NCBI GenBank assembly: GCA_023389175.1
Contig: JAEWEW010000152.1
Span: 1 to 11,218 of the forward strand
Length of the DNA: 11,218 nt
Direction of reading: 5' to 3'
Origin: Pseudomonadota bacterium
Lineage (GTDB): Bacteria; Pseudomonadota; Gammaproteobacteria; Burkholderiales; Burkholderiaceae_E
Made by a program: the position numbers and the translations under genes. Positions 1-6,301 of the stretch are shown here, one piece after another; positions within the stretch are counted from its first letter, which is position 1, and each line of letters opens with the position of its first letter. A model generated the notes under the pieces. That model was not told where the DNA came from and did not search any database. It saw only the letters and a program-made list of their open reading frames with translations.

Positions 1-2
1 CG

Positions 3-710
3 GCCGTCGCGCCCGCGCCGCGGGCCGGCGCGGCGGCCGCGACGGCGGCACCGACCCGTTGGTCCGATGGCGACCTGCTGCGCCTGGATGCCGGGATCTT
101 CGTCCTGCACTTCGCGCAGACCGCGATGTTCGTGGTGGTCCCGGCGCGGCTGGTGGCCGCCGGGCTCACGCTCCCGGAGCACTGGAAGATCTACCTGCCG
201 GTGCTGGTCGCCTCGTTCGCGGTCATGATGCCGCCGCTCAACTGGGCCGAGCGCATGGGGCGGCTGCGGGGCCTGTTCCTCTTCGCCATCCTGCTGCTGG
301 TGGTGGCACAACTGGGATTCGCGGTGCTGCCCGGCGGCATCGCGTCGCTCTCGGTGCTGCTGCTGCTCTTCTTCATCGCGTTCAACATGCTCGAAGCGCT
401 GATTCCTTCGCTCGTGTCGCGGCTCGCTCCGGCGGCCGGCCGCGGCGCGGCCCTGGGCGTCTACAGCACCAGCCAGTCCCTCGGCATCTTCGCCGGCGGC
501 GCGCTCGGCGGCGTGCTGGCCGAGCGCGCCGGCGAAGCCGCGGTGTTCTCGGTCGGGGCGTTGCTGATGGCGGCCTGGTTCCTGGTCCAGCGCGGGGCGC
601 GCCGCTGGCCGCTGCGTGCCGGTGCGATCGGCGATCCCCGCAACCCGCCGGGCCGGACGGCCGGGGCGGCCGCAACCGCGCCGCCGCCATCCGCCGTTCC
701 ACCGGTCTAG
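3..710 (+). CDS. MFS transporter, C-terminal part (5' end outside window)
   Basis: The frame is open from the window edge to a TAG at 708-710, giving 235 visible residues. A flexible Ala/Pro-rich linker (about the first 20 residues) is followed by strongly hydrophobic segments interrupted by short charged turns such as WAERMGRLRG. This fits the central loop and second six-helix half of a 12-helix major facilitator transporter, in the style of the YajR-like drug/sugar efflux proteins. The tail after the last helix is Pro/Ala-rich. The protein would sit in the inner membrane and act as a proton-driven transporter. Its substrate cannot be read from the sequence. The position just upstream of ssb matches an arrangement I recall from betaproteobacteria (often uvrA, MFS, ssb); uvrA is not visible here. 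The start codon lies outside the window. Family call is fairly sure, substrate unknown. Confidence 0.82.
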   Translation, partial: AVAPAPRAGAAAATAAPTRWSDGDLLRLDAGIFVLHFAQTAMFVVVPARLVAAGLTLPEHWKIYLPVLVASFAVMMPPLNWAERMGRLRGLFLFAILLLVVAQLGFAVLPGGIASLSVLLLLFFIAFNMLEALIPSLVSRLAPAAGRGAALGVYSTSQSLGIFAGGALGGVLAERAGEAAVFSVGALLMAAWFLVQRGARRWPLRAGAIGDPRNPPGRTAGAAATAPPPSAVPPV

Positions 711-740
711 CGCGTCCCGACTAGGCCCGGCGCATCCCCC

Positions 741-757
741 CGCCGGATCCGCCGGCG
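741..757. terminator. Possible weak hairpin terminator between MFS gene and ssb
   Basis: CGCCGG (741-746) and CCGGCG (752-757) form a 6-bp stem with a 5-nt loop, 31 bp after the MFS stop codon. There is no T-run after it, so an intrinsic terminator is only a suggestion. In sequence this GC-rich such short stems arise by chance. Confidence 0.25.
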
Positions 758-829
758 CGGTCGATCAGGGCACAATAGCCCCTGGACACAGACGAATTCA
801 ACCGGGTAGACAAGACGGCTCGCAAGGGC

Positions 830-834
830 GGAGG
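830..834 (+). promoter_or_regulatory. Ribosome binding site of ssb
   Basis: GGAGG lies 8 nt upstream of the ATG at 843. It is one of the best Shine-Dalgarno matches in the window and fixes the ssb start. A CACAAT hexamer at 771-776 could be part of a -10 element, but no matching -35 was found. Confidence 0.8.
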
Positions 835-842
835 AATCTCAC

Positions 843-1358
843 ATGGCATCGGTCAACAAGGTCATCCTGATCGGCAATCTCGGACGGGATCCGGAGACGC
901 GCTACTCCCCGGATGGCGCAGCCATCTGCAACGTGTCCATCGCCACCACCTCTCAATGGAAGGACAAGGCCACCGGCGAGCGCAAGGAAGAGACGGAGTG
1001 GCATCGGGTCACCTTCTACGGGCGCCTCGCGGAGATCGCCGGGGAGTATCTCAAGAAGGGCCGTTCAGTCTATGTGGAAGGCCGGCTCAAGACGCGCAAG
1101 TACAAGGACAAGGAAGGCATCGAGAAGTACGCCACGGACATCATCGCGGACCAGATGCAGATGCTGGGCAGCCGTGAGGGCATGGGCGGCGGCGGCCGCA
1201 GTGATGACGGCGGATTCGGCGGCGGCTATGAAGGCGGCGGCCGAAGCGGCGGTGGCGAGCGTGCCGGAGCCGGCGCAGCAGCCGGCACCGCGGCGGGGGG
1301 TGGTGGCGCGCGCCGTGCTCCCAACTTCGACGACATGGACGACGATATCCCGTTCTGA
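843..1358 (+). CDS. ssb: Single-stranded DNA-binding protein SSB
   Basis: A 171-residue bacterial SSB that coats single-stranded DNA during replication, recombination and repair, normally as a tetramer. Residues 1-110 form the OB fold, opening with MASVNKVILIGNLGRDPE, and carry Trp39 and Trp53 at positions that stack on DNA bases in E. coli SSB. The position of the third E. coli Trp (W88) is Tyr87 here. A disordered Gly/Ala/Arg-rich linker follows (about 112-160). The protein ends in the acidic tip DDMDDDIPF (163-171), the docking peptide for partners such as RecO, PriA, exonuclease I and the polymerase chi subunit. Start choice is supported by GGAGG 8 nt upstream. Length and domain order are normal for proteobacteria. 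It lies between the MFS gene and the ankyrin gene, 26 bp before the latter. Very sure. Confidence 0.98.
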   Translation: MASVNKVILIGNLGRDPETRYSPDGAAICNVSIATTSQWKDKATGERKEETEWHRVTFYGRLAEIAGEYLKKGRSVYVEGRLKTRKYKDKEGIEKYATDIIADQMQMLGSREGMGGGGRSDDGGFGGGYEGGGRSGGGERAGAGAAAGTAAGGGGARRAPNFDDMDDDIPF

Positions 1359-1384
1359 TCGGCCGAGCGGCATCGGTTCCAGGC

Positions 1385-2059
1385 ATGCGCCGAGCCCGTC
1401 GATCGGTGGCCCGGCTGGTTGCGGTGGCCCCTTTCGCGCTGCCGGCGCTCGCGCGCGGCGCCGAGCCGTTGGCGCAGCGCCTGCTGGGGGCAGCCGCTGA
1501 CGGTGACGTCGCAGCCATCCGGGATTGCCTTGCCCGCGGCGCCGATCCGGACGTTCGGGACGAGCAGGGCCGGACGCCGCTTCTGGTGGCTACGCATCGC
1601 AACCATGTGCCTGCGGCACGCGCTTTGGTCGAGGCCGGCGCGGACGTCAACGCCAAGGACGCCATCCAGGACAGTCCGTACCTCTATGCCGGCGCGCGCG
1701 GTCACCTGGAGATCCTTCGCATGACGCTGGCGCACGGTGCCGACCTGCGCAGCACCAACCGCTACGGCGGCACAGCGCTGATTCCCGCCGCGGAACGCGG
1801 ACATGTCGAGACGGTGCGCACCCTGATCGAGGCCGGCGTGGACGTGGACCACGTGAACAACCTCGGATGGACCGCGCTGCTGGAGGCAGTGATCCTCGGT
1901 GACGGCGGCCCGCGCCACACCGACATCGTCAGGCTGCTGGTGGACGCGCAGGCGGATGTGAATCTCCCGGACCGGGAGGGCGTGTCGCCGCTCGCGCATG
2001 CCCGCCGCAAGGGGCAGGCCGAGATCGCGCGCATCCTGGTCGCGGCGGGCGCGCGATGA
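1385..2059 (+). CDS. Exported ankyrin-repeat protein
   Basis: A 224-residue protein with an N-terminal signal sequence (Arg-rich start, hydrophobic core at about 9-23, possible cleavage after Ala23 or Ala26), so it probably works in the periplasm. The mature part is almost entirely ankyrin repeats, six by eye: about 30-61, 62-95, 96-127, 128-160, 161-198 and 199-224. They show the typical G-x-TPL, A-x-x-GH and LL-x-x-GADVN elements. The fifth repeat carries a short insertion (GDGGPRHT, about 173-180), and the last is a truncated cap. Ankyrin stacks bind proteins, so a scaffold or protective-partner role is likely, but the partner is unknown. It starts 26 bp after ssb, and its TGA overlaps the ATG of the FGE gene (ATGA at 2056-2059), implying translational coupling. 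No enzyme motif is visible. Confidence 0.88.
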   Translation: MRRARRSVARLVAVAPFALPALARGAEPLAQRLLGAAADGDVAAIRDCLARGADPDVRDEQGRTPLLVATHRNHVPAARALVEAGADVNAKDAIQDSPYLYAGARGHLEILRMTLAHGADLRSTNRYGGTALIPAAERGHVETVRTLIEAGVDVDHVNNLGWTALLEAVILGDGGPRHTDIVRLLVDAQADVNLPDREGVSPLAHARRKGQAEIARILVAAGAR

Positions 2060-3009
2060 CGCGCGATCGCATGCCGCCGGAGCACATGGCCTGGGTTCCG
2101 GGCGGCACCTTCCGCATGGGATCGGACCGGCACTATCCGGAAGAGGCGCCGGCGCATCGGGTCACGGTGGACGGCTTCTGGATGGATCGCTGTCCGGTCA
2201 CCAACGAGCGCTTCGCGCGATTCGTGCGCGAGACCGGCCATGTCACCCTGGCGGAGATCGCGCCTGACCCGGCGCAGTACCCGCATGCCGCGCCGGAGAT
2301 GCTGTTCGCCGGCTCGCTGGTGTTCGTCAAGCCGTCAACCGATCGGGCGTGGCAGGGGGGCACGCCGTGGTGGCAGTACCTGCGCGGCGCCAACTGGCGC
2401 CAGCCCTACGGCCCCGGCAGCAGCATCGAAGGCCTGGATGGGCATCCGGTGGTGCATGTCGCCTATGCGGATGCGCTTGCCTTCGCCCGCTGGGAGGGCA
2501 AGGACCTGCCTACCGAAGCGGAGTGGGAGTTCGCGGCGCGCGGCGGACTGACGGACGCCGAATACGCCTGGGGCAGCGAGCTGATGCCAGGCGGACGCCC
2601 CCTGGCCAACACCTGGCAGGGCGTCTTTCCGTGGGAGAACCTGGCAGAAGACGGGTACGAGCGCACCTCGCCCGCGGGCGTCTTCCCGGCCAACGACTAT
2701 GGCCTCTTCGACATGATCGGCAACGTCTGGGAGTGGACCTCGGACTGGTACCGGCCGGGCCATGTCGGGGACGCCGCCAAGGCCTGCTGCATTCCGCGCA
2801 ATCCGCGCGGTGCGCGCGAGGAAGAAAGCTACCCGGACCGCTTCACGGATCCGGCTGCCATGGGCATTGCGCGGAAGGTGCTGAAGGGCGGCTCGCACCT
2901 GTGCGCCCCCAACTACTGCCAGCGCTATCGCCCGGCCGCGCGTCATCCGGAGCCGGTGGATACGTCCACCTGCCACGTCGGGTTCCGCTGCGTCGTGCGG
3001 CCGGGCTGA
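2056..3009 (+). CDS. Formylglycine-generating enzyme (SUMF1/FGE family)
   Basis: A 317-residue FGE-sulfatase-domain protein. Family landmarks run in order: WVPGGTFRMGSD (13-24), LPTEAEWEFAARGG (151-164), GNVWEWTSDWY (222-232), CCIPRNPRG (244-252), and the C-terminal core KGGSHLCAPNYC (277-288) followed by GFRC (309-312). The last core supplies C283 and C288 with C-x4-C spacing, the same spacing as the active-site pair of human FGE (C336/C341), which binds copper and uses O2 to turn a target cysteine into formylglycine. Many SUMF1-like proteins (hercynine synthase EgtB, PvdO types) lack this pair, so a true FGE is favoured. No signal peptide is seen, so it acts in the cytoplasm. The usual target motif, Cys-x-Pro-x-Arg of sulfatases, was not found in any protein of this window. 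ATG 2056 is chosen for its overlap with the ankyrin stop; Met6 and Met11 are alternatives. Confidence 0.9.
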   Translation: MTRDRMPPEHMAWVPGGTFRMGSDRHYPEEAPAHRVTVDGFWMDRCPVTNERFARFVRETGHVTLAEIAPDPAQYPHAAPEMLFAGSLVFVKPSTDRAWQGGTPWWQYLRGANWRQPYGPGSSIEGLDGHPVVHVAYADALAFARWEGKDLPTEAEWEFAARGGLTDAEYAWGSELMPGGRPLANTWQGVFPWENLAEDGYERTSPAGVFPANDYGLFDMIGNVWEWTSDWYRPGHVGDAAKACCIPRNPRGAREEESYPDRFTDPAAMGIARKVLKGGSHLCAPNYCQRYRPAARHPEPVDTSTCHVGFRCVVRPG

Positions 3010-3019
3010 AGCCCGGCCG
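2998..3019. terminator. Hairpin spanning the FGE stop codon, between convergent genes
   Basis: CGGCCGGGC (2998-3006), loop TGAA (3007-3010) and GCCCGGCCG (3011-3019) form a perfect 9-bp GC stem whose loop contains the TGA stop (3007-3009). The MarR gene converges from the right and ends at 3040, so the hairpin could stop transcription from both sides. No T-run follows on either strand, so it is not a textbook intrinsic terminator. Confidence 0.55.
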
Positions 3020-3021
3020 GC

Positions 3022-3053
3022 GGCTATCCGGCTATCCGGCTATCCGGCGATCC
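3022..3053. repeat. Four tandem 8-bp repeats over the end of the MarR gene
   Basis: GGCTATCC occurs three times in exact tandem (3022-3029, 3030-3037, 3038-3045), followed by one variant, GGCGATCC (3046-3053). The MarR stop codon (TAG on the minus strand, 3040-3042) lies inside the copy at 3038-3045. Changes in the number of downstream copies would leave the protein unchanged while at least one exact copy follows the variant. Confidence 0.9.
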
Positions 3054-3474
3054 GCCGGAGCAGCCCCACCAGCTGCTCCCGCTCGGCCGCATCCAGGTCG
3101 CCGAAGGTCGTCTCGGAGATCTGCCGGGCGAACGGCACCGTCTGCGCCACCAGCGCGGCGCCGGCGGGCGTGAGCGCGAGATCGACATGGCGCGCGTCCC
3201 CCGGCTCATGGGTCGCGGTGAGCAGCTCGCGGATCTTCAGACGCTCCACGATGCCGCGCACCGACGCCTCGTCGATCGCCGTGGCGTCCACGACCGCCCG
3301 CACGTCGCAGCCGTCGCGATCCCGGATGGCGCAAAGCACGACGAACTGCGCGGCGGTCAGCCGGTTGTCCGGGACGGCTGCTTGGAAGATCGTGACATGG
3401 CGCTGGTAGGCACGCCGCAGCAGGTGGCCGATCTGGTCGGAGAACCGGTAGTCCTGGTCGGTCGCGTCATCCAT
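3040..3474 (-). CDS. MarR-family transcriptional regulator
   Basis: A 144-residue winged-helix regulator with the MarR layout: an N-terminal dimerisation helix (FSDQIGHLLRRAYQRH), then LTAAQFVVLCAIRDRDG, a recognition region (DEASVRGIVERLKIRELLTATHEPGDARHVDLALTPAG) and C-terminal dimerisation helices. MarR proteins usually repress nearby genes and release DNA when they bind an aromatic ligand. It follows the Fe-S reductase gene on the same strand and probably shares its transcript. An ATG at 3501 would overlap the reductase stop (ATGA), but it has no ribosome site. The ATG at 3474 has GGAGAGGAAG shortly upstream and starts with a typical MarR N-terminus (MDDATDQDYRFSDQ), so it is preferred. 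It likely senses the substrate or a product of the reductase, which is inference from position. Confidence 0.9.
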   Translation of the reverse strand: MDDATDQDYRFSDQIGHLLRRAYQRHVTIFQAAVPDNRLTAAQFVVLCAIRDRDGCDVRAVVDATAIDEASVRGIVERLKIRELLTATHEPGDARHVDLALTPAGAALVAQTVPFARQISETTFGDLDAAEREQLVGLLRRIAG

Positions 3475-3497
3475 GTCTCGTCTTCCTCTCCGGTGCG

Positions 3498-5333
3498 TCA
3501 TCCGAGCAGCGGCGGGCGGCCGAGCGGCCAGGGGTTGGCCGGCGCGGGCGGCTCGAAGCGCCGCCCGGTCGGCGCGCCGTCATCGTGCCATGCACCGGCG
3601 GCGAGCGCATCAGGCAGGCTGCGCACGTAGCCCATGTGACCGCCGAGGGCCCGGTAGTCGTCAAGGCGCATCGAGAACTCGATCGGCGCGACGATTGCCG
3701 GCGTCGGGACGGTACCGAAGCTGTTCTCCGGCATGCGCATGACGTCGGCCATGATGGTAATACCGCCGCCCGGCCAGACATAGGCCGGCGCTCCCCCCAT
3801 GGTCACGTTGACCAGCGCCTGCTTGATGGCCCGGGTGAGCAGGATCGGATTCTCGGTCACGCCCGCCCGCAGGCTGCCGCCCGCGCCGCCGAGGAAGAGG
3901 ACGGTGGCGAGCGACGGCTCGCAGTTCTCGCCGATGCGCCCGACCACCGCGCTCACCTCCGGCGGCATCTCCGCCTCGCGCGGAACCAGCGCTTCGTCCA
4001 ACAGGTACCAGGTGGCATGCTCGCCGGTGGTGGAGGTCATCAGCAGCCGCAGTCCCGGCCATGCCACCTTGGGATCCCAGCCTTCCACGATCTGCAGCGG
4101 ATCCGTGAGGTCCGTGCCACCCCAGCCGGTGCCGGGGTTGGCCACCTGGAACCAGCGGCCCGGCGTCGACTTGCGCCCGCGCATCCGGATGCCGGACGGC
4201 GGCATGTCGAGACAACGGCCAGCCTGGTGCTCGGTCAGCACGCCGGTGATATGGTCGTCCACCACCACGACCTCGTCGGCGAGCCCGTAGAGCTGGCGTG
4301 CGAAGATGCCGATGGTGGCCGATCCGCAGCCCACCCGCATGCGGCTCTCCTCGACGCCGTTCACGACCGGTGCGCGCCCGGCCTGCACGACGACCTCCGA
4401 GCCGCCGTCGATCTGGAGCGTGACCGGCTGCCGGTTGCCCAGGGCGGTCATCGCCTCCAGCGTCACGCGTCCTTCCTTCTTGCTGCCGCCGGTGAGATGG
4501 TGCACGCCGCCGAGAGACAGCATCTGCGAGCCGTACTCCGCGGTGGTGACATGCCCGATCACCTCGCCGCGGCAGCGCACGTCCGCCTGCTCCGGGCCGA
4601 GGTAGCGGTCGGTGTCGATCTTCACCTTCAGGCTGCAGTAGCTGAAGATGCCCTCGGTGACGACCGTCACCATGTCGACCCCTTCGTGGCGCGAGGCCAC
4701 GATGAACGGGGCGGGCTTGTAGTCCGGGTAGGTGGTGGAGGAGCCGATGCCGGTGACGAAGACCTCGTCGGCCCGCAGCAGGTCGCCGTTCCAGGCCGGC
4801 TGGTCCTGCTGTTCCGGCTGTTCCGGCTGTTCCGGCCGGCCGGCCTCCGGCGGCGGCGAAGTCACGGCGCCATTGGCGCGGTCCGCGCCTGCGCCGCCCG
4901 GAGTGCCACCGTCCGTGCCGTCCCCCACCGTGCCGTCCCCCACCGTGCCGTCCCGCGCCGTGCCGTCGCCTGCCGTGCGCTGCGGCGCGAAGGCGACCAC
5001 TACCGGCTCGGGCTCCGACAGGGTGCGGCGCAGGAGCACGACCGGGTCCACCCGCACCAGGCGGCCGTCCTGGTTGGCATAGCGGTCGCAGGCGCCGCTG
5101 CGTCCCGGGCTGATCTGGCAGAGCACCGGGCAGGCGTTGCACTCCACCTTGCCGCCCGCCATGCGGTCGTTGCGCGGCCGCGCGCGCAGCGGGATGCCGG
5201 GCAGGGCAGCAGGATCTCCCGGCGTCGCGACGGCGGCCGGCAGGCTGGCGGTGCCGGCCTGTCCGGATGCTTCCGCAGCCGCGACGTCCTGGCCCGGCTC
5301 GGGCATTCCATCGGTGCGGGTATGGCCGCTCAT
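3498..5333 (-). CDS. Fe-S reductase of the 6-hydroxynicotinate-reductase-like family
   Basis: A 611-residue protein (numbered from the ATG at 5333). After a low-complexity N-terminus comes C65-x2-C68-x3-C72-x9-C82 within VECNACPVLCQI and GACDRYAN, a likely Fe-S site. Later cysteines (C233, C254, C336, C374, C471) and Gly-rich stretches may bind cofactor. From recalled annotation, this Cys block followed by RLVRVDPVVLL marks proteins labelled 6-hydroxynicotinate reductase, after the clostridial enzyme that uses reduced ferredoxin to reduce the pyridine ring. The divergent neighbour is a ferredoxin-NADP reductase, which fits. Residues about 116-182 are a Gly/Asp/Thr then Pro/Glu/Gln-rich linker encoded by DNA repeats, and look like an insertion. 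Substrate is uncertain; another aromatic acid is possible. The GTG at 5345 is an alternative start. The MarR gene follows 23 bp after the stop. Confidence 0.65.
   Translation of the reverse strand: MSGHTRTDGMPEPGQDVAAAEASGQAGTASLPAAVATPGDPAALPGIPLRARPRNDRMAGGKVECNACPVLCQISPGRSGACDRYANQDGRLVRVDPVVLLRRTLSEPEPVVVAFAPQRTAGDGTARDGTVGDGTVGDGTDGGTPGGAGADRANGAVTSPPPEAGRPEQPEQPEQQDQPAWNGDLLRADEVFVTGIGSSTTYPDYKPAPFIVASRHEGVDMVTVVTEGIFSYCSLKVKIDTDRYLGPEQADVRCRGEVIGHVTTAEYGSQMLSLGGVHHLTGGSKKEGRVTLEAMTALGNRQPVTLQIDGGSEVVVQAGRAPVVNGVEESRMRVGCGSATIGIFARQLYGLADEVVVVDDHITGVLTEHQAGRCLDMPPSGIRMRGRKSTPGRWFQVANPGTGWGGTDLTDPLQIVEGWDPKVAWPGLRLLMTSTTGEHATWYLLDEALVPREAEMPPEVSAVVGRIGENCEPSLATVLFLGGAGGSLRAGVTENPILLTRAIKQALVNVTMGGAPAYVWPGGGITIMADVMRMPENSFGTVPTPAIVAPIEFSMRLDDYRALGGHMGYVRSLPDALAAGAWHDDGAPTGRRFEPPAPANPWPLGRPPLLG
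4809..4835. repeat. Three 9-bp tandem repeats within the reductase linker
   Basis: CTGTTCCGG is repeated exactly three times (4809-4817, 4818-4826, 4827-4835). On the minus strand it encodes the Pro-Glu-Gln tripeptide run of the linker (about residues 168-175). The unit is a multiple of three, so copy-number change would keep the reading frame. Confidence 0.9.
4915..4974. repeat. Four 15-bp tandem repeats within the reductase linker
   Basis: Two exact copies of GTGCCGTCCCCCACC (4915-4929, 4930-4944) are followed by two diverged copies (4945-4959, 4960-4974). Read on the minus strand they give the pentapeptide pattern GDGTV/RDGTA near residues 121-140. The frame is preserved by copy-number change. 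Confidence 0.9.
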
Positions 5334-5434
5334 CGCCGCCCCCACCCGCTGCGGCCATGCCCGCGCAACCGCCGGGAGCGCGCGCGGGCGGCCACCGATC
5401 TCGCGGTGCCCTGTCGCCGGGTGCGGGTTTGATG

Positions 5435-5446
5435 TAGCATCTGCTA
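5435..5446. promoter_or_regulatory. Palindrome 1 of divergent operator region
   Basis: TAGCATCTGCTA is a perfect 5-2-5 inverted repeat (TAGCA/TGCTA) centred at 5440.5, between the divergent reductase and fpr genes. It is probably a regulator site for one of the two adjacent regulators (MarR or TetR). The assignment to either is inference. Confidence 0.45.
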
Positions 5447-5452
5447 AACCAC

Positions 5453-5472
5453 CATGTTGTAATCACTACATG
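5453..5472. promoter_or_regulatory. Palindrome 2, main operator candidate overlapping a possible -35
   Basis: CATGTTGTAATCACTACATG matches its own reverse complement at 16 of 20 positions (pattern CATGTnGTnATnACnACATG), centred at 5462.5. A rightward promoter may overlap it: TTGTAA (5457-5462), an 18-bp spacer and TGTAGT (5481-5486), each 4 of 6 to the sigma-70 consensus. A repressor bound here would block fpr transcription. Length and symmetry suit a MarR or TetR dimer. Confidence 0.6.
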
Positions 5473-5476
5473 AAAG

Positions 5477-5488
5477 CCACTGTAGTGG
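5477..5488. promoter_or_regulatory. Palindrome 3 of divergent operator region, near possible -10
   Basis: CCACTGTAGTGG is a perfect 5-2-5 inverted repeat centred at 5482.5, 20 bp from the centre of palindrome 2. Its right arm TGTAGTG (5481-5487) is also the exact complement of CACTACA (5464-5470) in palindrome 2, so the two sites share a half-site motif. It covers the proposed -10 of fpr. Confidence 0.5.
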
Positions 5489-5525
5489 ATTCCCTCCCGC
5501 CTGGCAACCGGCCCGCCGCCGCCCG

Positions 5526-6299
5526 ATGAGCGCATTCAACGAGGAAAGGGTGCTCAGCGTCCACCACTGGACCGATCGCCTCTTCAGCTTCACCACCACC
5601 CGCGATCAGGCCATGCGCTTCAGCAACGGCCACTTCACCATGATCGGGCTGCGGGTGGAGAACAAGCCCCTGCTGCGGGCATACAGCATCGCCAGCGCCA
5701 ACTACGAGGACCACCTGGAGTTCCTGAGCATCAAGGTGGAGGACGGACCGCTGACCTCGCGGTTGCGCAACATCCAGGTGGGCGACACCATCATCGTGGG
5801 ACGCAAGCCCACCGGCACGCTGGTGATCGATTACCTCCTGCCGGGCAGGCGCCTCTACATGCTCGCCACCGGCACCGGCCTTGCGCCGTTCATGAGCATC
5901 GTCCGCGACCCCGTCACCTATGAGCGCTTCGAGCAGATCGTGCTGGTGCACGGGGTGCGGATGATCGACGAGCTCGCCTACCACGGCCTGCTGGTGGACC
6001 ACCTGCCCGCGCACGAGTTCCTGGGCGACATGGTCTCGAGCCAGCTGCTCTACTACCCCACCGTCACCCGCGAGGAATACCGCAACCAGGGGCGCATTCC
6101 GGACCTGGTCGAAAGCGGCAAGCTGTTCTCGGACCTCGGCCTGCCGGCGTTCGATCCCGCCGAGGATCGGGTGATGATCTGCGGCAGCCCCGCGATGCTG
6201 CGCGATCTCAAGCAACTGCTCGAGCGCCGCGGCTTCCGTGAAGGCAACACCTCGACGCCCGGCGACTTCGTGATCGAGCGGGCTTTCGCCGAACAGTAG
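5526..6299 (+). CDS. fpr: Ferredoxin-NADP(+) reductase
   Basis: A 257-residue FAD enzyme passing electrons between NADPH and ferredoxin or flavodoxin in the cytoplasm. Visible motifs are the FAD-binding RAYSIAS (51-57, RxYS type), the NADP-binding GTGLAPF (116-122) and VMICGSPAML (216-225), ending in VIERAFAEQ. Length is typical of the short proteobacterial Fpr class without an N-terminal extension. It is divergent from the Fe-S reductase with the palindrome cluster between them, and the TetR gene begins 2 bp after its stop, so fpr and tetR are likely cotranscribed. No Shine-Dalgarno sequence precedes the ATG (the preceding bases are GC-only repeats of GCC type), which is odd for an enzyme gene here. 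Its likely job is supplying reduced ferredoxin to the divergent reductase, though Fpr also serves general or oxidative-stress roles in other bacteria. Confidence 0.93.
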   Translation: MSAFNEERVLSVHHWTDRLFSFTTTRDQAMRFSNGHFTMIGLRVENKPLLRAYSIASANYEDHLEFLSIKVEDGPLTSRLRNIQVGDTIIVGRKPTGTLVIDYLLPGRRLYMLATGTGLAPFMSIVRDPVTYERFEQIVLVHGVRMIDELAYHGLLVDHLPAHEFLGDMVSSQLLYYPTVTREEYRNQGRIPDLVESGKLFSDLGLPAFDPAEDRVMICGSPAMLRDLKQLLERRGFREGNTSTPGDFVIERAFAEQ

Positions 6300-6301
6300 G
6301 C

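Noticed and set aside
2785..2805. Possible sulfatase-type Cys-x-Pro-x-Arg target inside the FGE homologue (CCIPRNPRG)
   Set aside because: The spacing gives Cys-Ile-Pro-Arg-Asn, with Asn where Arg is required. The segment is instead a known-style conserved element of the FGE family.
3022..3053. CRISPR-like array
   Set aside because: The units are 8 bp and contiguous, with no spacers and no cas genes. This is a simple tandem repeat.
3474..3501. MarR start at 3501 overlapping the reductase stop
   Set aside because: It has no Shine-Dalgarno sequence, and the extra nine residues (MTHRRGRRD) look like read-through of the spacer. The ATG at 3474 has a good site.
3585..5432. A long plus-strand open frame (615 codons) opposite the Fe-S reductase
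   Set aside because: Composition is Arg/His/Ala-rich with no domain, and it mirrors a well-supported gene on the other strand. Long antisense frames are expected in DNA of this GC content.
3661..5535. A 624-codon minus-strand frame overlapping the reductase and crossing the intergenic palindromes
   Set aside because: It is a shadow in another frame of the same strand; the reductase frame carries the family motifs.
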